Of a DNA stretch of 64,000 nt, positions 52,733 through 61,874 are shown piece after piece (the stretch's first letter is position 1; each line of letters begins with the position of its first letter). The stretch is from Acidobacteriota bacterium (GTDB taxonomy: Bacteria > Acidobacteriota > Terriglobia > Terriglobales > Acidobacteriaceae). A program made the translations under genes and the position numbers. Location of the stretch: assembly GCA_018268915.1 (NCBI GenBank), contig JAFDVQ010000014.1, forward strand, positions 1-64,000, read 5' to 3'. The notes under the pieces were generated by a model. The model made no database searches and was not told the DNA's origin. It worked only from the letters and a program-made list of their open reading frames with translations.

Positions 52733-54516
52733 GCCCGTACAACGACCACCCAAGGCATCGAGAGTCAGAGGACATCGCGGGCGGCCTGGTTCTCCTGGGT
52801 TGCGCGGTAGTTGCGTTCGCCTGGTACATTGCCGTGGCGCGGCTTCATTTGCGCAACTCGCAGTGTCTGGAAATCTTCCTTTACAGCGCTGTCTTGCTCT
52901 TTGGTGGAGGCCTTTTGACCGCTCAGTTGGTTGGCCGGCGCAAACGGAGAGAGGAGAACTGGCCTCATCCGGCCCTCTTGATTCGCGGATCGAAGGACGC
53001 CGCAGTCGTTCAGGACGCTCACCAAGATTGCGCGACGCTGCTCGGCTACAACGTCCACAGGGAGCCGTGGCTTTGGCCGGATGCCGTTCGCATGAAGCAC
53101 GGGGTCATCGTCGGAGGCACCGGCGCCGGAAAATCAACGTTCCTTGAGAACATCATCGCCCAGGATGTAATGAGGTGTTTCGGCGCCCGTAAAATGCCCA
53201 TGATCATCTTCGATGGCAAGGGCGAGCGGGAATTCCTGGATCGTCTGATTCCGCACATTGAGGCGGCAGGGCGCCTCCAGGACCTTCGCGTTATCGATCC
53301 AACTCATCCCGCAGAATCCGCTCGGTACAACCCGTTCTACGCGCTCGACGATGCCTACCAGGAACATGTGAACTTCATCTTTCGTTCCTTCGGTCTGCGC
53401 GAGGACTTCTTTAAAGGGCACCAAGAAGCGTACCTCTCAGACCTGGTCCGCGTTCTCCAGTACACGGGAAAGCTCTTCAATATATATGACGTGCTCGTGA
53501 TGGCGCTTGATGAGAAGGTTCTGGAGGAACAGATTGCCGCGGCAAAGGAACGCCTGGCCTCAGCGCCTGGAATCTCCATGCAGAAGCGGCTGAACTTCGA
53601 AATGTCGGTCAAGATGCTGCAACGCTCACTCTCAGACCGGGAGCGCGTGGAAAAGATCCAGGGACTCTTGAACGAACTTCTGAGCTTTCTTGAGGATGAA
53701 TTGTCGATCGTCACCGGTTCCTACCAGGATCTGCTGACACTTGACGAAGTACTCGAAAAGGACCTGATTCTGCTCGTTTCGCTCAATGCCAATCGCAATC
53801 AGCGTGCGGTCGAAGCCCTGGGAAAGATCCTGCTCCAGAACATCCAGTTGATGGTGGGCAAGCGCTACGCGCAATCCGCCGGTGTTCAGGGTTCCGATGA
53901 GCCCATGCTGTCGGTGATTCTGGACGAGTTCGCGCCCTTCGCTTATCCAGGGTTTACACAGGTGCTCCAGACGTCTCGTGGTGCGCGCGTGTCGTTCCTC
54001 TTCTCGTTCCAGAGCCTGCCCCAACTGCAGCGAGTGAGCCAGGCATTTGCCGATGAGGTCTCATCTGCCCCGGGGACAAAGATGATCATGAATGTTTCGG
54101 AAGAGAACACGGCGCAATGGTTTTTGAAAGCGTCGTCGCGGATCACGGGTAAACGGCGCAGCCTGTCAGTCCGTCGTACCGGGATCTTCACGACGAAATA
54201 TACCGAAACAGGAACAGGTAGCGAGAGCGACATCAAGGAAACCCGGGCCCGCGAGGACCACATCAAGAACCTGCCAGTGGGGCAGATGGAACTGCTCATG
54301 GTGGACAATCGCGAAGGAACGAGGTACTCCCATCTGCATGTCCGGCGCGCACCGCGGTTTGAACTCGAAGGTATCCGGCCTTCGCTCTACCCAAAGATGC
54401 ACAGCTACCTAGATCCCAACATCGGCGTGAATCTGCGTTTCAGGGAAGCGGCAAACCGGAAACAGAGGCGCAGAAGAACAGCGGGATTGTTCCTCGGCGA
54501 CATGGGTGGAGAATGA
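52729..54516 (+). CDS. VirD4/TraG-type coupling ATPase
   Basis: A 595-residue type IV coupling protein. Two N-terminal transmembrane helices (about 22-42 and 50-72) precede a RecA-like motor with Walker A GGTGAGKST (129-137), FDGKGEREFL, Walker B SVILDEFAPF (Asp399, Glu400) and QSLPQLQRV (sensor). It links the DNA-processing complex to the secretion channel. ATG 52729 overlaps the previous gene; the frame upstream of it has no ribosome site. Confidence 0.93.
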   Translation: MSPYNDHPRHRESEDIAGGLVLLGCAVVAFAWYIAVARLHLRNSQCLEIFLYSAVLLFGGGLLTAQLVGRRKRREENWPHPALLIRGSKDAAVVQDAHQDCATLLGYNVHREPWLWPDAVRMKHGVIVGGTGAGKSTFLENIIAQDVMRCFGARKMPMIIFDGKGEREFLDRLIPHIEAAGRLQDLRVIDPTHPAESARYNPFYALDDAYQEHVNFIFRSFGLREDFFKGHQEAYLSDLVRVLQYTGKLFNIYDVLVMALDEKVLEEQIAAAKERLASAPGISMQKRLNFEMSVKMLQRSLSDRERVEKIQGLLNELLSFLEDELSIVTGSYQDLLTLDEVLEKDLILLVSLNANRNQRAVEALGKILLQNIQLMVGKRYAQSAGVQGSDEPMLSVILDEFAPFAYPGFTQVLQTSRGARVSFLFSFQSLPQLQRVSQAFADEVSSAPGTKMIMNVSEENTAQWFLKASSRITGKRRSLSVRRTGIFTTKYTETGTGSESDIKETRAREDHIKNLPVGQMELLMVDNREGTRYSHLHVRRAPRFELEGIRPSLYPKMHSYLDPNIGVNLRFREAANRKQRRRRTAGLFLGDMGGE

Positions 54517-55259
54517 AGATGCGCAGCTCAACTCTAATTCGATCTCTCGTTCTTGCCGTTGTACTCTGCTCGACGGCGGGGCCCGTTGTCGGCCAGAGGG
54601 CAGACGAATCCAGCACACAAGCCGGGCTAACAACCCCAAAGCGACAGGGCTTCTTCGCATACGCCCTGGGCAAGATCAATCCTCAAAACGCGGATTATGG
54701 CGCCGCGATGGAGTCGTCGCGGCATTCTCTTGAAGAGCACACGATCGACGATCTCTATTTCTGGTCCAATGTCGCGACCCTTGCACTTCTCAGCGGGATC
54801 ACGGCAGTCGTCTTCCTTCAATTGCGTGCGATGGACAAGCGTGAACTCATCGCAGCATCCCTGATTGCGCAATTGTGGAACGGCCGCGTCAGCGACCGGA
54901 TCGAGATCGAGCGACGAACTGAGCAGTTCAATCACCTGGTCGAGACGCACAATGCGGATGTGGAACGGTCTCTTTCGCAAATAGCGAGTTCTCCGGAACG
55001 GGAGAACGATAAGCCATCGAATCTTGCACGCAGTGTTCGCGACCTGACGGATGCGACGGTTAGCAGAGGAACACCGTCCGATCCGGCAGGGCCGCAAGCA
55101 ACTGGAGCGTCGGCGGTGGATCAGCAGAACGTTCTCCTTCTCCAACGGCGCGTGGAAGCGCTGCAAAATAGTGAACGGAATCTCAAGCAGCGCCTCAATC
55201 AAACGACCGCGCTTCTCGACGAGGAGCGTCGGCGCAACTCGTCTCTCAAAGGCGCTTAG
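54513..55259 (+). CDS. Exported coiled-coil membrane protein
   Basis: A 248-residue protein with a signal-like helix (IRSLVLAVVLCSTAGPVVG), one transmembrane helix (WSNVATLALLSGITAVVFLQ) and two long charged helices (ERRTEQFNHLVETHNADVER; LQRRVEALQNSERNLKQRLN). It starts within the stop of the coupling ATPase. It could be a structural partner of the mating pore; no family is recognised. Confidence 0.6.
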   Translation: MKMRSSTLIRSLVLAVVLCSTAGPVVGQRADESSTQAGLTTPKRQGFFAYALGKINPQNADYGAAMESSRHSLEEHTIDDLYFWSNVATLALLSGITAVVFLQLRAMDKRELIAASLIAQLWNGRVSDRIEIERRTEQFNHLVETHNADVERSLSQIASSPERENDKPSNLARSVRDLTDATVSRGTPSDPAGPQATGASAVDQQNVLLLQRRVEALQNSERNLKQRLNQTTALLDEERRRNSSLKGA

Positions 55260-55268
55260 AAGGCAAGC

Positions 55269-55943
55269 ATGAACATAAAACCCCGCATTGATTTCGGTGA
55301 TCACGAGCAGTGGCGAGCTTACGTACGCCGCGAAGTCCCGCCTCAGGAGCAAGACTATGTGCTTGCCCTTGGCCGTACGGAGTTGTTCCGGAGATTTTAT
55401 GAGATGCGCGGTCGGGCATTTCCTGAAGCATTCAGGCAAGAACTCGAGCAGATCGGGAGGCTCAACGATCCTGGACGGACTGAAGCTCTCGTGTCCCTGA
55501 ATGATCGCATCTTTCGAAGTCTCGCCGGTATGCTCTTCGCGGAGGCGAGGCCAGCATTGGCGCAGACACGTGCGGCGGAGGGTGCATCCGAGGGTGAACG
55601 AGTAGAGCATGTTCTCGAAGAACTGTGCGAACGGAACCCATACTTCGCTCTCTGCACCGGGTACAGGCAGGCGTTTGGCGATCGCGTAAACGCCGCGGAG
55701 TGGGACCGCTACCTGCGTGAGAAGTTGGGAGCAGATGCAGAAGATGAGATCTGTTTCGCGCGCGCCATGATGGAAATGGACACGCTTCTGCGGTATTTCC
55801 GTGATCGGAATCTGCGGCTCCCGCGGCACTTCCGTGACCGCGTCTGGTTCCTTCAATACCTTCGCGAACCAGAGAGAAGTGTTCAGACCCGCGCAATCTT
55901 GAGCATGCTCGCGACGGAGATCGAGGCATGCATGTCCGCATAA
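55269..55943 (+). CDS. Hypothetical ICE protein
   Basis: A 224-residue soluble, mostly helical protein (RRFYEMRGRAFPEAFRQELE; EDEICFARAMMEMDTLLRYF). I recognise no domain or catalytic motif. It starts ten bases after the previous stop and overlaps the next gene by 16 bases, so it belongs to the same operon. Confidence 0.6.
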   Translation: MNIKPRIDFGDHEQWRAYVRREVPPQEQDYVLALGRTELFRRFYEMRGRAFPEAFRQELEQIGRLNDPGRTEALVSLNDRIFRSLAGMLFAEARPALAQTRAAEGASEGERVEHVLEELCERNPYFALCTGYRQAFGDRVNAAEWDRYLREKLGADAEDEICFARAMMEMDTLLRYFRDRNLRLPRHFRDRVWFLQYLREPERSVQTRAILSMLATEIEACMSA

Positions 55944-56464
55944 TCAGCCTCGGGACCAACTGGTGGGCGATGCATTCCCACGACCTGGACGATCCCTATT
56001 GCTTCCGCAAACGCGCCGCTTGGTTCAACTCAACCGGGTTCAAGTGCGGTCGGCGGCTTCACCTGAACTGGATATTTCCCGGACAGATCCGGTTCAACGG
56101 AACCAGCGGTTTTGACCCGGACTTCCGCTCACGCGCAATTGGTAAGACTTTCTGGTGTTCCGGCCCCAACCGATTTCAGGGCAAGAATCACCTTCTCGTC
56201 GTCCGGCCTGCGAAATCCGCGTGCCCCGATACGTATCTCGTCACACTCAATGATGCCGAACACGGCCCAATCCAATTCGGAAAACCGGGATGGAAAGCTG
56301 CTGGGGTCGAGGTAATTTCGGTCAGTCTGCGTCACGCGAGGTATGAGGCGATGCTGCTGATGACATCTGAAAGTTGGATTGAGAGCAAATGGGGACGGTG
56401 GCAGTTGAGCACTGACGGTCGTCGGCTTCAACTCGATGAGCGGATCGAAGGAGGGCTCCAATGA
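55928..56464 (+). CDS. Hypothetical ICE protein
   Basis: A 178-residue protein rich in Trp, His and beta-strand residues (LGTNWWAMHSHDLDDPYCFR; WGRWQLSTDGRRLQLDERIE). The paired aromatic and His residues could form a nuclease or binding fold, but no known motif is complete. It overlaps both neighbours (ATG 55928; last four bases with the replication-relaxation gene). Confidence 0.55.
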   Translation: MHVRIISLGTNWWAMHSHDLDDPYCFRKRAAWFNSTGFKCGRRLHLNWIFPGQIRFNGTSGFDPDFRSRAIGKTFWCSGPNRFQGKNHLLVVRPAKSACPDTYLVTLNDAEHGPIQFGKPGWKAAGVEVISVSLRHARYEAMLLMTSESWIESKWGRWQLSTDGRRLQLDERIEGGLQ

Positions 56465-57231
56465 GGTACTACAAGGGATATGTGGCTCTGTCCGACGCTT
56501 GCGACGTGCCGATTCTGCTCCACATCCGCAACGCACGGGCTATCTACTTTGAGCAATTGAAAGAGCTCATTCTCCTGGATGGAAACGGACTTGCGAGCGC
56601 TTCTTTACGGTGGCGTGTCGCACGGATAGAAAAGGCCGGCTTAATCCAGCGGCTCTCCGATCAGCGGCATCTTGGAAAGCCGGTGTTTGGAATCACACAA
56701 TCGGGGCTCGCGTTCCTTGAATCCCGTGGTCATTTCCTGCTCTCACTTCCAAGTACCGCAGAGCAGATGCTCCATCCGACACAGGTTCCTCACGCTCTCG
56801 AAATGGTCAATATCCGCCTCGCCCTGATGAAGGCTGGTATCCTTCGCAGTTGGAAAACCGATCTCGAGATCGCGTCCCGAAACCTCGTGCTCGAGACTTT
56901 GGCCACCAAGGATTTTGACGCCATCGCGGAAATCGACGTTGACGGGATACAACGCTGCTACGCGATTGAATATGAAAGAAGCCCGAAATCCGCCGCCCGT
57001 TATCGTGCCATCCGAGAGGTCCTGGATAAGGACATGACGGTTGACGCAGTACTTTATCTCACGGCAAACGACGACATTCTGTATCTCCTCGCTCTCGAAA
57101 TGCGCGGCGCTCGCAAGCGCATCGGGTTTGCACTCAGCGAATCCTTCCGTCAATCCCTGCTCGATACACGCACGCTGACGAACACACAGAATTCCGAAGT
57201 GGTGCCGCTGCGCGACCTGATCGAGGCCTGA
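56461..57231 (+). CDS. Replication-relaxation-like protein (relaxase candidate)
   Basis: A 256-residue protein. Residues about 30-95 form a winged helix (LKELILLDGNGLASASLRWR; KPVFGITQSGLAFL). Residues about 145-195 contain FDAIAEIDVDGIQRCYAIEYERSPKSAARY-like restriction-nuclease features (Asp then E-Y-E-R). This layout is that of the replication-relaxation family (Replic_Relax) linked to plasmid and ICE mobilisation. It is the only relaxase or initiator candidate in the window and lies after the coupling ATPase. Confidence 0.7.
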   Translation: MRYYKGYVALSDACDVPILLHIRNARAIYFEQLKELILLDGNGLASASLRWRVARIEKAGLIQRLSDQRHLGKPVFGITQSGLAFLESRGHFLLSLPSTAEQMLHPTQVPHALEMVNIRLALMKAGILRSWKTDLEIASRNLVLETLATKDFDAIAEIDVDGIQRCYAIEYERSPKSAARYRAIREVLDKDMTVDAVLYLTANDDILYLLALEMRGARKRIGFALSESFRQSLLDTRTLTNTQNSEVVPLRDLIEA

Positions 57232-57429
57232 GTGAGTGTCCTCATTGCGCTTCCATTGACCTCACAATGCCTCTCCATTAGCTTCCGGTTGACCTTCTTT
57301 GCCGATCCTTTGACCAGAATCGGGCGACCCTAACCTGCCCGGCATCAGGCATTTGCTTCTTGACTATCCCCTTGTTGACAGATGTATGGAGTCGGAGTGG
57401 TTGGTGAAGGATGTGGGGGAATGGGGAGA

Positions 57430-57999
57430 TTAAGCGCTGCGTCGATTTGTCTTAGGCCAATCGATGCGCCAACGCCCGCCCGCCATTGCCGCCCAGACCA
57501 GGCGCTTCTGTGGTGTGCCGCGCGCGTGATGGTAAAGCACGGCCGCACGCTCATAGAACCCGCGCGTGTGCCACGAATCGGCAAACGCGAACTCCTGAAA
57601 ATCGAGATGATGGCAGAACTCGTGACATAGGGTGCTCAGAAACGTGCCGAAAGATGTGATCTCCTTGCGCACTGCTGTCCGCATCCAGACCCGGATGACT
57701 TTGGTATCTGGCGCGTAGTCGCCAAATAACTCTGTTGTCCAATGCTCGCGGACGCGCAACGGTCTCGACGCGAGGACCCGAACCGTGCACTCGGGAACGT
57801 CATAGAACTGAGACGCCGCACTGAGAAAGCCGGCACAGGCGGTGCGGACTTTTTGGGTCTGCTGAGCCTTCATCGCCGATTCAATCGCTTTTGCGAACTC
57901 GGGCAAAACTGCGTTCTTGGGAATGTCGAGCGTTGTGATCCGGTCACTTTCCCGGAATGCGTCGAGATCCGATTTGCGTGGAGGAGTGTCGGTGACCAT
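57430..57999 (-). CDS. SprT-like zinc metallopeptidase
   Basis: A 189-residue protein with HEFCHHLD at about 126-133, a HExxH zinc-binding motif with a downstream Glu in HTRGFYERAAVLYHHAR as possible third ligand. Similar small metallopeptidases on mobile elements are often of SprT or ArdC-like types, but the fold is not certain. It runs opposite to the transfer operon. Confidence 0.65.
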   Translation of the reverse strand: MVTDTPPRKSDLDAFRESDRITTLDIPKNAVLPEFAKAIESAMKAQQTQKVRTACAGFLSAASQFYDVPECTVRVLASRPLRVREHWTTELFGDYAPDTKVIRVWMRTAVRKEITSFGTFLSTLCHEFCHHLDFQEFAFADSWHTRGFYERAAVLYHHARGTPQKRLVWAAMAGGRWRIDWPKTNRRSA

Positions 58000-58250
58000 C
58001 GTTTATGGGGTCCTTCTCTGAACCCGAAAACTGCACCATTTTACGACCGGCCGCTGATGAGCACTTGTGAATCTGTCGCGAGTTCCCTCGGATGCACGTC
58101 CGCTCTGTAGCTGCATCCCTGTACGTCTTGTCCTTTACCTCCCTCCCTTAATCCGACCTTCCCGCTGCACTGGCGAAGGTCCGTCCTGAGGCTTCAGGGC
58201 GCTGAGCCGCCCCATTCAGCGCTCATCAATTCCATTCCCGAGGAGTTTCC

Positions 58251-58514
58251 ATGGCTCACGTTGAGATCCAACCTGCACCCACCAATCCGGCAAGTACGCC
58301 CGCTTTGCTGCGCCGGTTTGTCGCCCGTTTCATCGTCAGTTCGGTTTCGAGTACGGCCGGACTGATCAGCTTCGTCCTGACCGGGCCGGTCATGTGTCGC
58401 TTCGCGGCTATTGATTCGGCGCTGGAAGCGTTCTATCTCGCTCTCGTTGTCGGCTGGTTCTGGTCGCTTGCCAGAATGTGGTCGCTCACCCTTGAAGCTC
58501 GGAACCGCGACTAA
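58251..58514 (+). CDS. Small membrane protein
   Basis: An 87-residue protein with two hydrophobic segments (VARFIVSSVSSTAGLISFVL; EAFYLALVVGWFWSLARMW). ATG 58251 follows GAGGAG at six bases. It begins a run of small plus-strand genes and is of unknown function. Confidence 0.6.
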   Translation: MAHVEIQPAPTNPASTPALLRRFVARFIVSSVSSTAGLISFVLTGPVMCRFAAIDSALEAFYLALVVGWFWSLARMWSLTLEARNRD

Positions 58515-58560
58515 ACAACCTGAATTCCCAAACCAAATCCTCAAGAAAGGAGATTTCATC

Positions 58561-58920
58561 GTGCAACCTAGCCTCGGAAAGATGTCCGCTTACAAGATCC
58601 TGGACTGGCAAGATCGAGCCGTCAGTTCTATCGAGCAAACCGTCGCAGCCTTCCTCGAAATCGGCGAAGCGGTCGCCACGCGCTGGATTCAGACCGCAAA
58701 AGGAGTCCTGCTTTTGCAGATGGTTCCGGGCGACGACGCGTCCGGCGCAATCTACGTCTTCGATCGGCGGCACGACCAGTGGTACATGCTGTCGTTCGAA
58801 CAATGCGAAGACCGGTTCAGTCCGGAAATGTTCGACCGTGCTTTTTCCGAGTACGATCTGTTCCGCCTAATCGAGCAGCCTGGTCTCTTGATCTCAGAGC
58901 TGCAGCCCGGCAACGCCTAA
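58561..58920 (+). CDS. Hypothetical ICE protein
   Basis: A 119-residue soluble protein starting at GTG 58561 with AAGGAG nine bases before; ATG 58582 is an alternative. It is strand-rich (GVLLLQMVPGDDASGAIYVF) with an acidic end (DRAFSEYDLFRLIEQPGLLI). No domain is recognised. Confidence 0.55.
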   Translation: MQPSLGKMSAYKILDWQDRAVSSIEQTVAAFLEIGEAVATRWIQTAKGVLLLQMVPGDDASGAIYVFDRRHDQWYMLSFEQCEDRFSPEMFDRAFSEYDLFRLIEQPGLLISELQPGNA

Positions 58921-58980
58921 ACCTCTCCCTCCTCTCCCGTTCCCATTGACAACCAATCCAACACCCACGAAGGAGCCGCC

Positions 58981-59166
58981 ATGCGCCTGTCCGCAAGCCG
59001 TATCCGTTCGATCAACCGCCGCCTTGCGCAAGCCCAGGGATTTACCTGGCCCGCGCGCGAAATCAACCAACCCACGTGCCCAGCTGTCCTAACGCACACA
59101 CCCGCGCCAATCACACGGATCGCGGCCATCAAGGTCATCGCCGTTCCGAGAACCGCTGCCGCCTAA
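58981..59166 (+). CDS. Small basic protein
   Basis: A 61-residue, Arg- and Pro-rich protein with AAGGAG before ATG 58981. Its basic N-terminal helix (LSASRIRSINRRLAQAQGF) could bind nucleic acid. It lies directly before the primase gene. No family is recognised. Confidence 0.45.
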   Translation: MRLSASRIRSINRRLAQAQGFTWPAREINQPTCPAVLTHTPAPITRIAAIKVIAVPRTAAA

Positions 59167-59289
59167 TCGCGGGCAGAGAAACCAGTCACACCCCCTAGCC
59201 GGAAGCGGCATGCGCGATGCTGCTTCCGGAGAAATTTGACCAAGTTTTGGACCCGGGGTACAACCACACCACCTGAAGGAGGCAGCCTC

Positions 59290-60255
59290 ATGTATGCCAA
59301 ATTCCAAGTGACTCGGGAGACCGCCGGCGATTTTATTCGGTTGTTTGTGAACCGGCGCGCCTACTCAATCCAGTCATCCCGGCCGCTCCCAAACGGTTCC
59401 TTTCCTTATTACCTGGCACGAGACTGGCGCACCAAAGAGCCAAAGCCGTTGGACGACGACGCGGTCCGGATGCATTTAAACGGCGACATCACCATCAGTC
59501 TCTACGCAATCAACCCGGAAACCCAACGGTCAAAGTGGGTCGCGATCGATGCCGATTTCGATGGAGCAATCGAAGCGTTGTTCCAGTTGCAATGGGAACT
59601 GAAGCAGGATGGAGTCCAGGCGGCCCTTGAGCAGTCTCGTCGCGGCGGACACCTTTGGATCTTCGGAGCCGAACCCTTACTCGCGTCTGAATGCCGGATC
59701 TACGTGTACAACCTCGCACTCCGGCTCGGAGTTCCGGTCAAAGGTGGTGGACTTAAGCAAGGGATCGAGGTGTTTCCGCGTCAGGATCGCCTCGATGGCG
59801 CGGAATATGGGAACGCTATCCGCGCCCCTCTGGGAGTGCATCGCAGGACAGAACGGCGCTACTGGTTCTACGAAGCGGATCTCTCACCGGAAGCTCAGCT
59901 CGCGTATCTCGACGGGCTCAAGAAGCTAACCGATGGCGAATTGAAGACCTTCATCCAGGGCATGAGCCTGCCTGAAGCGTACAAACCCGCACCTTCGGTT
60001 CCGTACATCCCCAGCGCTTCGGGGACCGACAACCAGGAATTCCGAATCCTCGATTTCGTACGCCCGACCCGCAAGGACAGCCGCAACTGGTGGGCGCGCT
60101 GCCCGTCCTGTGCGCAGGCCGGACGAGACCGCTCCGGAGACAATCTCGCAATTCAGATCAAGAACCCGCGTCTTTACAAGTGCTGGGCGGGATGCCGAAA
60201 AGAAGAAATTCGTGCCGCGCTGGGCAGGCCCATTCACAAAAGAGCGTCCGCTTAG
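59290..60255 (+). CDS. Archaeo-eukaryotic-type primase
   Basis: A 321-residue primase of the AEP superfamily, close to the primase domain of TOTE-type elements. The catalytic WVAIDADFDG carries Asp87, Asp89 and Asp91; SRRGGHLWIF (from 116) and GLKQGIEVFPRQ complete the active site. The C-terminus (WWARCPSCAQAG, then YKCWAGCRKEE) is a CHC2-like zinc finger as in bacterial DnaG. It would prime the incoming single strand. ATG 59290 has AAGGAGG upstream; the longer frame to 59236 lacks a site. Confidence 0.82.
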   Translation: MYAKFQVTRETAGDFIRLFVNRRAYSIQSSRPLPNGSFPYYLARDWRTKEPKPLDDDAVRMHLNGDITISLYAINPETQRSKWVAIDADFDGAIEALFQLQWELKQDGVQAALEQSRRGGHLWIFGAEPLLASECRIYVYNLALRLGVPVKGGGLKQGIEVFPRQDRLDGAEYGNAIRAPLGVHRRTERRYWFYEADLSPEAQLAYLDGLKKLTDGELKTFIQGMSLPEAYKPAPSVPYIPSASGTDNQEFRILDFVRPTRKDSRNWWARCPSCAQAGRDRSGDNLAIQIKNPRLYKCWAGCRKEEIRAALGRPIHKRASA

Positions 60256-60263
60256 GGGAGCGT

Positions 60264-60914
60264 ATGGCCAACCTGAATACCACACCTAAGGCCCGCCCTG
60301 GCGCAGATCGTTACGCGCCCCACGGACTTTCACTTCCACGTTCTGTGTTGAATGCACTGCATAAGCGCGGCATCCATTGCCAGCCGGCGGTCTCGGTCGA
60401 ACACCAGCATCTGGCAAACCGGTACGTTCTCCGCGGCGTCGAATCCGGCGGTGCGGTTTCGGACATCGGCCGCGCTTGCGCTTTCGTGGCGCCCGATGGC
60501 AGTTCGTTGCCGTGGTTGCAACGGATCGACTCGATTGGCGTGAACGGGCGACACGCGATTTACCTTGCGGAGAATCTGGTGCGGCTCGAAATGTTGCGGG
60601 TTGGGCAAACCTGCGAACTGGTCGTCACGTCGCACACCTTGTCATGTACTCCGGGACACACCCGCCCAGGCATCCGGTCCGAAGTGATCTTCCACGGGCG
60701 CGATGGTTCACTACCGCGCGATTTATGGAAGCCCCATCACGAGGCGCTTCGCGGGAGTGTTGCGCCTGTGTTCTATTCCCGTGCGGGAGAGGTCGTTCCA
60801 TTACCGCCGCCGTTTGAATTGGCGATCAGAAAGGTCACAGCCTTTGTCTGCTGCATCGGCTGCAAGCATTCGCACCTTGGAGTGCCGCCTGGTGCGGGTC
60901 GGGAGAGAGTATGA
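60264..60914 (+). CDS. Hypothetical ICE protein
   Basis: A 216-residue protein starting at ATG 60264 with GGGGAG before it. The C-terminal third has a Cys/His cluster (AFVCCIGCKHSHLGV) that may bind zinc, and a central TCELVVTSHTLSCTPGHT segment. No domain is recognised. It is translationally coupled to the next gene. Confidence 0.55.
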   Translation: MANLNTTPKARPGADRYAPHGLSLPRSVLNALHKRGIHCQPAVSVEHQHLANRYVLRGVESGGAVSDIGRACAFVAPDGSSLPWLQRIDSIGVNGRHAIYLAENLVRLEMLRVGQTCELVVTSHTLSCTPGHTRPGIRSEVIFHGRDGSLPRDLWKPHHEALRGSVAPVFYSRAGEVVPLPPPFELAIRKVTAFVCCIGCKHSHLGVPPGAGRERV

Positions 60915-61162
60915 CTTCGGGCGGACAGAATCCCATCGTTGTCGGCGAGCCGAACTGGTGTCCGCTTGAGAGGGTTCTCACGCCGGGCGATTGCGAAGAC
61001 TTCATGTACATGGGCCGGACCGGAGAGATCGAGTTGTACAAGCACCGCTGGACACGCCGCTACCTCAATATCAGTGCCGAGGGAGGACGGTTCTATCGGC
61101 TGGCAGGTAATGCGTACATCGAGATCTCCAAATGCGAAGCGATCGAGCACGTCTATTCGTGA
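60911..61162 (+). CDS. Small hypothetical ICE protein
   Basis: An 83-residue protein that overlaps the previous gene by ATGA. It is beta-rich (EIELYKHRWTRRYLNISAEG) and acidic at the start. No domain is recognised. It lies 30 bases before ssb. Confidence 0.5.
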   Translation: MTSGGQNPIVVGEPNWCPLERVLTPGDCEDFMYMGRTGEIELYKHRWTRRYLNISAEGGRFYRLAGNAYIEISKCEAIEHVYS

Positions 61163-61192
61163 ATTTCAGCTCAAAGGAATGGGAGTACCATC

Positions 61193-61654
61193 ATGCCAAA
61201 AAGCGTCAATAGGACTTTCCTGCTCGGAAATGTAGGAAAGGATCCGCAGATCAATTCCACGCCGGGCGGTATCGCTGCGAACTTTTCTCTCGCAACCACC
61301 GATCGCGAGAAGGATCAACAGGGCAATTGGAGAGACCGGACCGAGTGGCACAATCTCGTAGCGTACGGTCGCACTGCAGAGATTGTCCGGGACTATGTCA
61401 GCAAGGGCAGTCAGCTATTCATCCAAGGAAAGATCCAGACCCGATCGTGGGACGACAAACAATCCCGCCAGAAGCGGTATCGGACGGAGATATTCGTCCA
61501 TGACCTGACATTGCTCGGCGGCGGTAAAGAAGTGGATGAAACCTACTATCGCGGCCGGCGCAATGACAATGCACCGAGGAGAAAAACTCCTGCGCCGCAA
61601 TTCGAACAGGAATGCCAGGACCAGGAACTCAGTCCGGACGAAATCCCATTTTGA
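61193..61654 (+). CDS. ssb: Single-stranded DNA-binding protein
   Basis: A 153-residue SSB with an OB fold (VNRTFLLGNVGKDPQINSTP; NFSLATTDREKDQQGNWRD; TEWHNLVAYGRTAEIVRDYV), a flexible linker and the acidic tail ending DEIPF that recruits repair proteins. It probably coats the transferred strand and works with the nearby primase and Rad52-like protein. Confidence 0.95.
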   Translation: MPKSVNRTFLLGNVGKDPQINSTPGGIAANFSLATTDREKDQQGNWRDRTEWHNLVAYGRTAEIVRDYVSKGSQLFIQGKIQTRSWDDKQSRQKRYRTEIFVHDLTLLGGGKEVDETYYRGRRNDNAPRRKTPAPQFEQECQDQELSPDEIPF

Positions 61655-61664
61655 GGCGGGTCGT

Positions 61665-61874
61665 TTACTTGTTCGCCTTTTTCATCTTTGCCCACCGTGC
61701 CTTTTGGGCGGCAGCGATTCTCGCGCGCGCCTCCGGTGAGAGTTGACGCTTCTTCCGCCGAGACGACGGAATCTCGGTTCCGTGGTGGCCATCTTTGCCA
61801 GTCAGAATGGCGCGTACTTGCTCGAGCTTTTGAATTTCTGCATCGATCTCCGCGAGAATGCCTTTCATTTCCAT
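61665..61874 (-). CDS. Small basic coil protein
   Basis: A 69-residue protein with a coiled-coil N-terminus (ILAEIDAEIQKLEQVRAILT) and a basic C-terminus (RARIAAAQKARWAKMKK). The RIAAAQKARWAK motif is common in small acidobacterial proteins that look like nucleic-acid binders. It is encoded opposite to ssb, ten bases from its stop. Confidence 0.6.
   Translation of the reverse strand: MEMKGILAEIDAEIQKLEQVRAILTGKDGHHGTEIPSSRRKKRQLSPEARARIAAAQKARWAKMKKANK

Noticed and set aside
54627..55856. Long minus-strand frame over two transfer-operon genes
   Set aside because: The plus-strand genes are coupled by ATGA overlaps and have signal and coiled-coil features; the antisense frame has none.
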